Made by a program: the position numbers and the translations under genes. This document shows positions 13,039-19,311 of a DNA stretch of 19,311 nt, piece by piece. How positions within the stretch are numbered: the stretch's first letter is position 1; each line of letters begins with the position of its first letter. The DNA is from an uncultured Microcaldota archaeon (GTDB lineage: Archaea > Micrarchaeota > Micrarchaeia > Anstonellales > Anstonellaceae): contig CAIXYX010000113.1 of assembly GCA_903923795.1 (NCBI GenBank), forward strand, positions 1-19,311, written 5' to 3'. Below the pieces are notes generated by a model. That model had not been told where the DNA came from. It was given only the letters and a program-made list of their open reading frames with translations, and searched no databases.

Positions 13039-14029
13039 GGCGCAGGCGGATTCCCGCCTCTTTTAGAAGCGAAATCGGCTTGTCGGCTAATGGATAGGCG
13101 TCATTATAAACGACTTCCTCCACGCCGGCATTGAGTATCATCTTGGTGCAGTTGAGGCACGGGGAATATGTGGTGTAGAGCGTGCCGCCTCTTATCGAGA
13201 TGCCGTGGTAGGCCGCCTGGACTATGGAATTCTCCTCGGCGTGCGAGCACACGCATTCGTCCAGTCTTGTGCCGGAGTCGGCGAATGAATTGCATCTTGC
13301 ACAGCCGCCCTCGTTGCAGTTCTTCACCCCTCTCGGCGTGCCATTGTAGCCGGTGGAGACAATGCGCTTGTCGCGCACGATGATGGCGCCCACCTGTCTT
13401 TTCATGCAATTGGAGCGGCTGCCAATCTCTTTGGAGATGTTCATGAAGTATTCGTCCCATGTGGGGCGAATCGTCTTGAATTCGGCCGAGAGTCCGGAGA
13501 GCAGATGGTCGGCCGCGTCGTATAATGTTTTGAAGTCGCCGTCGTTCTCGATATGCTTGTCGGCCATGGCTATGACTGCGCGCATCTGCTGCATGGAGGG
13601 GTCGGTGTTGGAGGCTTCGGCCTTCTCGATGCGCAAAAAGGCGGGGAATGTGTGCGGGTCGCCCTCTCTTGCACGGGCTTTCATCCTTGCAAATCTTACA
13701 TTCGGGTCGGCCGAGATGTGAATCAGGCTGAATGAGGGGAGTTTCTTCAATTCTTCCACTTCGGCTGGATTTCGGATGGAGACGACCACGTAATGTTTGC
13801 CCTTCTCCATCTGCGCCGTGAGCCTGCTGGCCAGCACGCCGGGGCCGTTTTTCGCGCGCAACTCGTTGCCTTTTGCGATTAGATTTTCTCTTGTGAGGGG
13901 TTTTCCATCCTCGGCTAAAGCGTCCCTGATAACGTCAGAGAGTGAGAGGTAGAGGAAGCCCTTTTTCTGCAGGAATTGGGCGAGCGTGTCCTTGCCCGAG
14001 CAATTTTCGCCAGTCAGTCCGATTATCAT
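13022..14029 (-). CDS. P-loop (UPF0200-like) kinase domain fused to deoxycytidylate deaminase
   Basis: A 335-residue two-domain protein. Residues about 1-180 form a P-loop nucleotide-kinase-like domain. It has Walker A GENCSGKDT at 7-15, an LSDVIRDAL segment, an IRNPAEVEELKK motif and ISADPNVRFARMKAR, all like UPF0200 or dephospho-CoA-kinase relatives. Residues about 205-335 are a zinc dCMP deaminase, which makes dUMP for dTMP synthesis. It has the H263-A-E265 site and C291/C294 (PCLNC), preceded by the NGTPRG loop and an extra Cys cluster (CNEGGCARCN, ECVC) typical of ComEB/DCD-type enzymes. I chose the ATG at 14029; GGAGAG lies 5 nt upstream and a TATA-like box about 32 nt away. The 47 residues possible upstream overlap the divergent gene. 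The domain order resembles yeast Dcd1 and the antiphage protein AvcD. It probably forms an operon with the small membrane gene downstream. Confidence 0.92.
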   Translation of the reverse strand: MIIGLTGENCSGKDTLAQFLQKKGFLYLSLSDVIRDALAEDGKPLTRENLIAKGNELRAKNGPGVLASRLTAQMEKGKHYVVVSIRNPAEVEELKKLPSFSLIHISADPNVRFARMKARAREGDPHTFPAFLRIEKAEASNTDPSMQQMRAVIAMADKHIENDGDFKTLYDAADHLLSGLSAEFKTIRPTWDEYFMNISKEIGSRSNCMKRQVGAIIVRDKRIVSTGYNGTPRGVKNCNEGGCARCNSFADSGTRLDECVCSHAEENSIVQAAYHGISIRGGTLYTTYSPCLNCTKMILNAGVEEVVYNDAYPLADKPISLLKEAGIRLRQFKVK

Positions 14030-14114
14030 ACTATCTCTCCGTGCAATCCAGAAATAACATAAACAAATGAGTATCGACGGGATGGTATTTAATAGTAAGC
14101 GGCGAACATGGAAC
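14030..14114. promoter_or_regulatory. Divergent promoter region between the deaminase fusion and the membrane operon
   Basis: On the minus side, GGAGAG (14040-14035) is the Shine-Dalgarno and TTTGTTTATG (14068-14059) the likely TATA-like box for the fusion gene. On the plus side, TATTTAAT (14086-14093) lies 25 nt before the ATG at 14115. The two promoters are separate, unlike the shared boxes at 6352 and 9733. Confidence 0.5.
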
Positions 14115-14117
14115 ATG
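14104..14117 (+). repeat. Perfect 7-bp tandem duplication containing the start codon
   Basis: GAACATG occurs twice in tandem (14104-14110 and 14111-14117). Each copy carries an ATG. The downstream ATG opens the membrane protein frame and has the correct 25-nt distance to the TATA-like box. Confidence 0.8.
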
Positions 14118-15032
14118 CGCGTTCCATTGCTCTGCATAGGTGTCTTGGCATTCGCCATGCTGTTTTTCACGGGGATAAATTATGCCGTATCAGGGCCCCC
14201 GGGATATCGAATCACACTCAATGCGTCTGAAGCCTCGAATTACTCAGTATTTGTACTCGAATGCATCCCACCCGAAATGGTGAATGCCCGGCTATCCAAC
14301 GTATCTAATGCATTCAAAACACTGAGTGATTCAAATCCCGCCTTGGCCAAACTTTCCAATTTCAGCTTGAAGGATTCTTCAGAGCAGTGCGTCTGGACTT
14401 ATAAGATTGGGTATAGCGGCGACTGCGAGTCGTGCATGCCGATGAGCGCATGGCATAACGCCCCGGACTTGTTTTTGATAAGCACTATGGAAAACAAACT
14501 GCGGGAAAAACCATTCCGCCTTCTATTCTATGACTCGGCGGGGGCTATCCATCTGACAGAAAAAATCAACCATGATACATATGGAGATCGTTATTCTACT
14601 TCGCTAAATGCAGTCATAGCATCAGATGGTTCGGTCCATCTGCAATTAGATAAATATCAGGTGTATGATACAGGCTACTCTGTCTTGAAAACATTTTACA
14701 TGATCGCGATTCCAGCAGTCGTCCTTGAGATGATTAGCGGAGTTCTGATCGCGTGGAGATTTTTCCCGAAAGCCAGTATCAAGCGCATGGCCATTTCCAT
14801 CGCGGTGGCGAACGTGATCATACTGCCCTGCGTCGTATTCTTCAACGGTTTAATGAGCGGATATATCATCGCATTCGAGGTCATCGCCATATTCATAGAA
14901 GCCGGAGTCATTTATCTGCTCAGCGACAAGAAACTGACGATTAAAGAGTCTCTAATCATCAGCACGGCCAGCAACATTGTCATGGTAGTGTTTGTTCTGT
15001 TTGGTCTGATAGGATTGAATTGGTGGGTTTGA
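14115..15032 (+). CDS. Orphan membrane protein with extracellular domain and four C-terminal helices
   Basis: A 305-residue protein of unknown function. An uncleaved signal-anchor (about 3-22) is followed by an extracytoplasmic domain (about 28-190) with four or five cysteines, including a C-x-x-C in SGDCESCMP, and several N-x-S/T sequons. Four membrane helices follow (starting near 192, 222, 244 and 277), with polar loops RFFPKASIKR and SDKKLTIKES. The C-terminus ends GLNWWV. In-frame ATGs at 14067 and 14082 lie before or next to the TATA-like box, so the ATG at 14115 is preferred. The following gene starts 3 nt after its stop, so this begins a three-gene operon with maf and a membrane acyltransferase. 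The CxxC might be redox-active or metal-binding. Confidence 0.82.
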   Translation: MRVPLLCIGVLAFAMLFFTGINYAVSGPPGYRITLNASEASNYSVFVLECIPPEMVNARLSNVSNAFKTLSDSNPALAKLSNFSLKDSSEQCVWTYKIGYSGDCESCMPMSAWHNAPDLFLISTMENKLREKPFRLLFYDSAGAIHLTEKINHDTYGDRYSTSLNAVIASDGSVHLQLDKYQVYDTGYSVLKTFYMIAIPAVVLEMISGVLIAWRFFPKASIKRMAISIAVANVIILPCVVFFNGLMSGYIIAFEVIAIFIEAGVIYLLSDKKLTIKESLIISTASNIVMVVFVLFGLIGLNWWV

Positions 15033-15035
15033 GAT

Positions 15036-15611
15036 ATGGCGCCTATTGTGCTCGCCAGCCGCTCGGATAGGAGAAAAAAAGCACTGCGCAAAATAATTTC
15101 CAAATTTCGGATGATCACCGTTCCCGAACCCAGAGTAGCCAGAGGAAAAACAATTAGGCAGAAAACGCAATATTTGGCTTTTTCGAAAGCGGCGGCGGGT
15201 GCTCGCCGATTCCCCCGCTCGATTATTATCGCCGCAGATACGCTGGCTGAATGCGGGAAGAAAATCCTCGGCAAGCCAAGAAATAGAACCGATGCTGCCC
15301 GGATGCTCGTTCGCATGTCCGGCCATAGAATGAACGCGACAACCTCCATCGCGGTTCATTCGCCCAAAACGAAAAAAATAATTGTTTGGAGCGAAAATGG
15401 CTGGGTTCGATTTCGTCATATCAACAAAGATGAGATGAAAAAATATCTCTCCTCGCGTATGTGGATGGGAAAAGCCGGAGCCGTCAATATAGAGGAGAAA
15501 CCGGTGAAAGATTGGATTGTTAAAACCGGCGGCGAGAGGGATGCGGTCATCGGCCTTCCGCTGAAAAGATTGCGCCGGGAGCTTGGGGAGAATAAAAAAC
15601 GCCGCGAATAG
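15036..15611 (+). CDS. maf: Maf-like nucleoside triphosphate pyrophosphatase
   Basis: A 191-residue cytoplasmic enzyme expected to hydrolyse non-canonical or modified NTPs (typically dTTP/UTP or methylated pyrimidine nucleotides) to monophosphate and pyrophosphate. It shows the family signatures: the N-terminal loop LASRSDRRKKAL (S8 and R12/R13, usually SxSPRRxELL), a central SKA with K51, AADT with the catalytic Asp at 68, and ILGKP at 77-81. The MLVRMSGHRMNATT segment and the IGLPLKRL ending follow. The Pro of the usual SPRR is replaced by Asp, a modest deviation. The ATG is 3 nt past the previous stop, with a GGTGGG tract upstream in that gene's end. The strongly basic C-terminus (GENKKRRE) runs just beyond the fold. 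Confidence 0.9.
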   Translation: MAPIVLASRSDRRKKALRKIISKFRMITVPEPRVARGKTIRQKTQYLAFSKAAAGARRFPRSIIIAADTLAECGKKILGKPRNRTDAARMLVRMSGHRMNATTSIAVHSPKTKKIIVWSENGWVRFRHINKDEMKKYLSSRMWMGKAGAVNIEEKPVKDWIVKTGGERDAVIGLPLKRLRRELGENKKRRE

Positions 15612-15627
15612 TCGGGATGTGCTGGCC

Positions 15628-16350
15628 ATGCGTTTTTCTGAAATCGATTTGGCGCGGGGAATTGGCATCTCGCTTGTTGTCATCTACCACATATTCTTCG
15701 ACTTGACTTATTTCGGGGCCGGGAACTGGCTGGCAAATCCGGCCGTCTGGTTTCTTGGACGGCTCGCGGCCATCACCATGATATTGGTGGCGGGCATTTC
15801 GCTGTCAATCAGCAGAGCAAGATGGCGGGGGAAGAAAGGGGCGGCGGCGCATCATGCCAAGCGCGTGATTCTTCTTTGCACCGTCGCCACGCTCATCACA
15901 TTGGGCACATGGATATACCCTCACGAGGGATTCATCTTTTTTGGCATAATACATTTCATCGCCGCTGCCAGCCTGATTGGATTTATCATCGGCCATTCAC
16001 GGGCGGCAGTAGTTATTCTGGCATTGCTCAGTCTGCCCATATGGTTTTTGCTGCAAACCCAAATCGCGAGCAATGTGTTCTTGGCTGTTTTGGGCGAGCA
16101 GAATGGCATCTACACTCTGGACTTGTTCACCATCTTCCCATGGATTGGCGTGTTCTGCGCCGGCATGCTGGCCGGAGATTTGGCTTATGGCGCAAATAAA
16201 AGAAGATTTGACTTCGCGATTCCTTCCAACACAATGCTCCAGTGGATGGGGCGGAATTCACTGGCGATATATTTGCTTCATCAGCCCATATTGGTCGGGG
16301 CATGGAGCTTGGCTATGAAAATAGGTTTGGCTAGAATAATCGGCGCGTAA
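15628..16350 (+). CDS. DUF1624 / HGSNAT-catalytic-like membrane acyltransferase
   Basis: A 240-residue integral membrane protein with about seven helices, belonging to the heparan-alpha-glucosaminide N-acetyltransferase catalytic family (DUF1624). The family uses acetyl-CoA to acylate sugar or lipid-linked acceptors across the membrane. The signature start RFSEIDLARGIGISLVVIYH (with D7, R10 and H21) is clear. The GIIHFIAAASLIGF and FPWIGVFCAGMLAGD helices and the closing GRNSLAIYLLHQPILVG typical of acyltransferases are also present. I chose the ATG at 15628, because an in-frame ATG at 15583 would overlap maf by 29 nt and add 15 polar residues before the conserved start. It is third in the operon, and its stop TAA (16348-16350) lies in a 16-bp near-perfect tandem duplication. 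A role in glycan or cell-envelope acylation is likely; the substrate is unknown. Confidence 0.85.
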   Translation: MRFSEIDLARGIGISLVVIYHIFFDLTYFGAGNWLANPAVWFLGRLAAITMILVAGISLSISRARWRGKKGAAAHHAKRVILLCTVATLITLGTWIYPHEGFIFFGIIHFIAAASLIGFIIGHSRAAVVILALLSLPIWFLLQTQIASNVFLAVLGEQNGIYTLDLFTIFPWIGVFCAGMLAGDLAYGANKRRFDFAIPSNTMLQWMGRNSLAIYLLHQPILVGAWSLAMKIGLARIIGA

Positions 16351-16367
16351 CATAATCGGCTCGTAAT
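16336..16367 (+). repeat. Near-perfect 16-bp tandem duplication spanning a stop codon
   Basis: ATAATCGGCGCGTAAC (16336-16351) is followed directly by ATAATCGGCTCGTAAT (16352-16367). The two differ at one internal base (G to T) and at the last base. The first copy encodes Ile-Ile-Gly-Ala-stop of the acyltransferase, and the second repeats it including the TAA, one frame over. Confidence 0.9.
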
Positions 16368-16388
16368 AAATCTGCGCGCACTGCACAA

Positions 16389-16402
16389 CCTTTATCTATA
16401 TT
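16389..16402 (+). promoter_or_regulatory. TATA-like region of the proton ATPase gene
   Basis: CCTTTATCTATATT lies about 40 nt before the ATG at 16436, predicting a leader of about 15 nt. A GGGAG tract (16421-16425) in that leader may act as Shine-Dalgarno. Confidence 0.5.
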
Positions 16403-16435
16403 CTCTTTGTGGCCTATTCCGGGAGTTGAGACTAG

Positions 16436-18856
16436 ATGGAATCAAAATCCACATCAGACTACAAAGCCATGAAACCGGCGCAGGCCATGACTGTGCTCGG
16501 GGCATCTGAAAAAGGCCTGTCCGGCGCGGAAGCGAAGAAGCGCGCCGGCGAGGTTGGGTATAACGAAATCCCCGAAAAGAAAGACAATGTTTTTCTTGAG
16601 CTTTTCCTGCATTTCTGGGGGCCGATTCCGTGGCTCTTGGAATTCGCCACTGTGTTATGTTTCATCATCGGCAGCACGTTTGATGGCATAGTGCTGGCTT
16701 TCCTGACCATTGTGAACGGCTCCATCGCATTCTACAACGAGCATGATTCGAAGAAAGCGCTCAAATTGCTGCAAAAGAAACTGACGATAAAGACAAGGGT
16801 ATTGCGTGACGGAGAATGGCAAACGCTCGACGCGCGCGAGCTGGTGCCGGGCGACATCATCACCATAGGCTTGGGAGATGTCGCGCCTGCCGACGCCAAA
16901 ATAATCGAGGGCGGGGTTTCGGCAGACCAATCCGCGCTGATCGGCGAATCATTGCCTGTCGAATTGAAAACCTCGGATGTTGTATTCACCGGCTCCACGA
17001 TAAAGCGCGGCGAAGTGAAATGCGTTGTGGTCAACACGGGCATGCACACTTTCTTTGGCAAAACGGTCGAGCTGGTCAATATCGCCAAGCCGAAATCAAA
17101 GACAGAGGAGATAATGTTCACCATCTCGAAAAATGTCACATATGTGGGCGTGATAATGTTTTTGGTGATACTCGCGTACGCATTTTCCATCGACACCAAG
17201 CCGGTGGTCTTGCTCACTTTCGCCGTGCTGTTCATCGGCGGAGGCATACCGGCAGCATTGCCGGTGATGTTCACTATTTCGCAGTCAAAAGGAGCGACGG
17301 ATTTGTCGAAAAAGAACATCTTGGTGACAAAACTCGACTCTATTGAGAGCGCGGCATCGATCGAAGTGGTCTGTCTCGACAAGACCGGCACGCTCACGAT
17401 GAATGAGATGGAGGTGCGCGAGGCGGTTCCGCTCGGGGGGGCAAGCAAAGGCGAACTCTTGGCCCTCGCGGTGCTTTCTTCAAGCTCGCAGAGCAAAGAC
17501 GCCATAGACACTGTGGTGATAGACTATGCGAAAGCCAATGGCGCCAAATTGGCGGGTTATCAGCAGCTTTCATACACGCCATTCGAGCCCGCCACCAAAC
17601 GGGCGGAAGGATTAGTGAAATTCAAGAGCAAGAAATTCAGGGCTGTGAAAGGCGCGCCGCAGATGGTGCTCTCGTTATGCAAAGGCGTGAGCAAGAGCCA
17701 GAAAGAGGAAGTGAACAGAAAGATAGAGGAATTCTCGCACATGGGCTGCCGCGTGCTGGCGGTTGCGAAATCCGAGGGCGCGAAGGCTGGCCCGCTGAAA
17801 TTGTGCGGCTTGCTCGCATTAGGCGACCCGATTAGACCTGACTCCAAAGACACCATCGCCGCCCTGCGAGCGGCCGGCATCAAACCGATTATGCTGACTG
17901 GAGACAATATCGCCGTGGCGACAGAAATCGCGAAACAAGCGGGCATCGGCGAGCGCGTGGTCCGCATCTCCGAAATAAAATCGCTGCCCGAGGCAGAGCA
18001 GGCCGACGCCGTGCTGGCACATGATGGAATAGCCGAAATATTTCCTGAAGACAAATATTGGGTGGTCAAGCTCTTGCAGTCTAAAGGAAAAATGGTTGGC
18101 ATGACGGGCGATGGGGTGAATGACGCACCGGCATTGAAACAAGCCGAATTAGGTATTGCCGTGAGTAATTCCACCGATGTTGCCAAGGCGGCGGCGAGCA
18201 TGGTACTCACCGAACCGGGCACGCGAGTTATTTTGGAAGCCATCCAGACGAGCCGTGAGACTTACCAGCGCATGCTGACGTGGACCTTGAAGAAAATCGC
18301 CCGCTCGATTCAGTTTATGCTCATATTGATGGTGGGCTTTGTGATGTTCCAGGACATCGTGGTATCTATTACTGGTTTGGTTTTCCTGATGATTGTCAAT
18401 GACTTTTTGACTATGTCATTGGCCATCGACAACTCGCGCGCCTCCAGCAAACCGAACCATTGGGAGCTGAGGAATATCACCATCGCCTCATTCTCGGTGG
18501 GCATCTTTTTCTTCTTCATCGAGCTGATTGTGCTGGTGCTGGGAGTGAAATATTTCCACCTGAATTTGGAGGGCATACAGACTTTGATGCTGCTCTCGCT
18601 GGTGTACACCGGGCAGATGGGAATCTATATCATCCGCGAGCGCGGGCATTTCTGGCAGTCATGGCCACACAGGACGGTGGCGCTTATCCTGTGGTTTGCC
18701 ATCGTGGCATTCACCCTGCTTGGCATCTATGGAATCAGCCTGACTGCAGTGCCTGCCTATGAGATTGGCATAACATTCGCCATCTGCGCGGCAGCTTTGA
18801 TTGTGACAGATTTCCCGAAGTACTGGATATACAAGAGGCTGGGGATTGGGTTCTAG
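16436..18856 (+). CDS. P-type (P3A) plasma-membrane proton ATPase
   Basis: An 806-residue ion pump of the plasma-membrane H+-ATPase type, matching the length of the archaeal members and lacking the C-terminal autoinhibitory domain of plant and fungal pumps. The actuator loop has E171 (IGESLP). The phosphorylated Asp is D315 in CLDKTGTLT. The nucleotide-binding KGAP, TGDN (488-491) and GDGVNDAPAL (D559) motifs are all intact. In helix M6 the IVNDFLT segment places D656 where the plant pump has its proton-accepting Asp, which supports H+ rather than a heavy-metal or Ca2+ substrate. About ten membrane helices are visible. It would export protons at the cost of ATP and may help pH homeostasis or build a gradient in a small-genome cell. 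The ATG follows a short leader with a GGGAG tract. Confidence 0.95.
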   Translation: MESKSTSDYKAMKPAQAMTVLGASEKGLSGAEAKKRAGEVGYNEIPEKKDNVFLELFLHFWGPIPWLLEFATVLCFIIGSTFDGIVLAFLTIVNGSIAFYNEHDSKKALKLLQKKLTIKTRVLRDGEWQTLDARELVPGDIITIGLGDVAPADAKIIEGGVSADQSALIGESLPVELKTSDVVFTGSTIKRGEVKCVVVNTGMHTFFGKTVELVNIAKPKSKTEEIMFTISKNVTYVGVIMFLVILAYAFSIDTKPVVLLTFAVLFIGGGIPAALPVMFTISQSKGATDLSKKNILVTKLDSIESAASIEVVCLDKTGTLTMNEMEVREAVPLGGASKGELLALAVLSSSSQSKDAIDTVVIDYAKANGAKLAGYQQLSYTPFEPATKRAEGLVKFKSKKFRAVKGAPQMVLSLCKGVSKSQKEEVNRKIEEFSHMGCRVLAVAKSEGAKAGPLKLCGLLALGDPIRPDSKDTIAALRAAGIKPIMLTGDNIAVATEIAKQAGIGERVVRISEIKSLPEAEQADAVLAHDGIAEIFPEDKYWVVKLLQSKGKMVGMTGDGVNDAPALKQAELGIAVSNSTDVAKAAASMVLTEPGTRVILEAIQTSRETYQRMLTWTLKKIARSIQFMLILMVGFVMFQDIVVSITGLVFLMIVNDFLTMSLAIDNSRASSKPNHWELRNITIASFSVGIFFFFIELIVLVLGVKYFHLNLEGIQTLMLLSLVYTGQMGIYIIRERGHFWQSWPHRTVALILWFAIVAFTLLGIYGISLTAVPAYEIGITFAICAAALIVTDFPKYWIYKRLGIGF

Positions 18857-18908
18857 AGGGGATGAAGAATGGGGATAGATAGGATTTGACAAATGGAACA
18901 GATAGTAT

Positions 18909-18915
18909 GAGGTGG
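18909..18915 (+). promoter_or_regulatory. Shine-Dalgarno of the cupin gene
   Basis: GAGGTGG lies 5 nt before the ATG at 18921. It favours this start over the out-of-frame ATG at 18917. No convincing TATA-like box is seen in the 64-nt gap, so the gene may be read through from the ATPase. Confidence 0.65.
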
Positions 18916-18920
18916 CATGC

Positions 18921-19311
18921 ATGGCATTGAAAGGATTTGTGGTGGCGCTCGAATTGGAAACGATGGACAACAACGATTTCCGCCGCGTGCTCTACACGGG
19001 CAAGCACAGCCAGCTCGTGCTGATGAATCTCAAACCCGGTGAGGAGATTGGAATGGAGGTGCATTCGCATCTTGACCAATTCTTCAGATTTGAATCCGGC
19101 ATGGGAGAAGTCTCGATTGACGGCGTTAAGCACCAAGTTGAAGACGGCGATGCAGTGATTGTGCCGGCCGGGGCTGCGCACAATGTGACGAACACGTCAA
19201 AGAGTGAGCAGTTGAAATTCTACACCATCTATTCGCCGCCCGAGCATATCGACAAGACGATTAGGCACACGAAAGCGGACGCGCTGAAGATGCCTGAAGA
19301 ATATGACGGGA
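18921..19311 (+). CDS. Cupin-2 domain protein, partial (runs off the window end)
   Basis: A small beta-barrel protein of which 130 residues are visible; the stop lies beyond the window. Cupin motif 1 is seen as G44-MEVHSHLDQFFRFESG, with H48, H50 and a polar Asp/Gln/Glu following. Motif 2 is G76-DAVIVPAGAAHNVTN, with H87. These three histidines should bind a divalent metal. The conserved RRVLYTGKHSQLVLMNLKPGEE lead-in and the YTIYSPPEHIDKTIRHTKA trailing segment match a widespread archaeal and bacterial cupin group annotated as mannose-6-phosphate-isomerase-like, whose substrate is unknown. The family is usually about 120-130 residues, so little should be missing. It follows the ATPase by 64 nt in the same direction. 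Confidence 0.88.
   Translation, partial: MALKGFVVALELETMDNNDFRRVLYTGKHSQLVLMNLKPGEEIGMEVHSHLDQFFRFESGMGEVSIDGVKHQVEDGDAVIVPAGAAHNVTNTSKSEQLKFYTIYSPPEHIDKTIRHTKADALKMPEEYDG

Noticed and set aside
16732..17511. 259-codon minus-strand open frame inside the ATPase gene, and a similar one at 17560-18243
   Set aside because: Both mirror the codon structure of the clearly real ATPase and have Ser/Thr-rich, motif-free translations.
18841..18876. Three GGGGAT motifs around the ATPase stop as a degenerate tandem repeat
   Set aside because: Spacing is uneven (17 and 13 bases) and flanks do not align, so it is not counted with the three clear cases.
1..19311. CRISPR arrays, transposons, integrases or toxin-antitoxin pairs
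   Set aside because: No spaced direct-repeat array, no terminal inverted repeats with a transposase, and no recognisable toxin or antitoxin domain was found on either strand.

Overview
This window reads as the chromosome of an archaeon. Most genes carry an AT-rich TATA-like box centred about 24-34 nt before the start codon, so many transcripts are probably leaderless, and only a minority have a Shine-Dalgarno site. The gene set also fits: pyruvoyl-dependent arginine decarboxylase, an XPD-type Fe-S helicase, a short P3A proton ATPase, a UPF0200-like P-loop domain, and several large N-glycosylation-sequon-rich secreted proteins anchored by one C-terminal helix. Many tiny orphan membrane proteins suggest a DPANN-like lineage (Micrarchaeota or Diapherotrites type), but that placement is inference. 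All three stop codons are used, so the code looks standard. No rRNA, tRNA, CRISPR array, transposase or prophage is visible.

Layout. Positions 20-6329 are a minus-strand run: a membrane-anchored gluzincin metallopeptidase, pyruvoyl arginine decarboxylase, a DinG/XPD-like helicase, and a small helical protein ending at a hairpin-plus-T terminator. At 6352-6361 one AT-rich box serves both that small gene and a divergent 38-residue lipoprotein. From 6640 to 9465 lies a 941-residue secreted beta-helix protein built from two homologous modules. From 9491 to 10744 are a two-helix membrane protein and TspO, diverging from another shared box, then an orphan soluble protein. From 10809 to 13005 are four minus-strand envelope proteins (three small membrane proteins and one glycosylation-rich lipoprotein). 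At 13022-14029 is a P-loop kinase-like/dCMP deaminase fusion. From 14115 to 16350 is a plus-strand operon: orphan membrane protein, Maf-like nucleotide pyrophosphatase, and DUF1624-type membrane acyltransferase. A P3A proton ATPase and a truncated cupin gene close the window.

The most unusual signal is not a gene family. Three unrelated genes (ending at 10809, 13022 and 16350) each have the sequence around the stop codon duplicated in perfect or near-perfect tandem, with units of 19, 16 and 16 bp, all of length 3n+1. In one case the second copy supplies the ribosome binding site of the next gene; in another it doubles a T5 tract between two genes. I do not recognise this as a described phenomenon.

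Functionally the genes are mostly housekeeping and envelope: nucleotide-pool hygiene (dCMP deaminase fusion, Maf), polyamine or agmatine supply (arginine decarboxylase), proton export (P3A ATPase) and a sizeable surface-protein repertoire. No gene-for-gene defence cassette is evident. The kinase-deaminase fusion does share its domain order with the antiphage deaminase AvcD.
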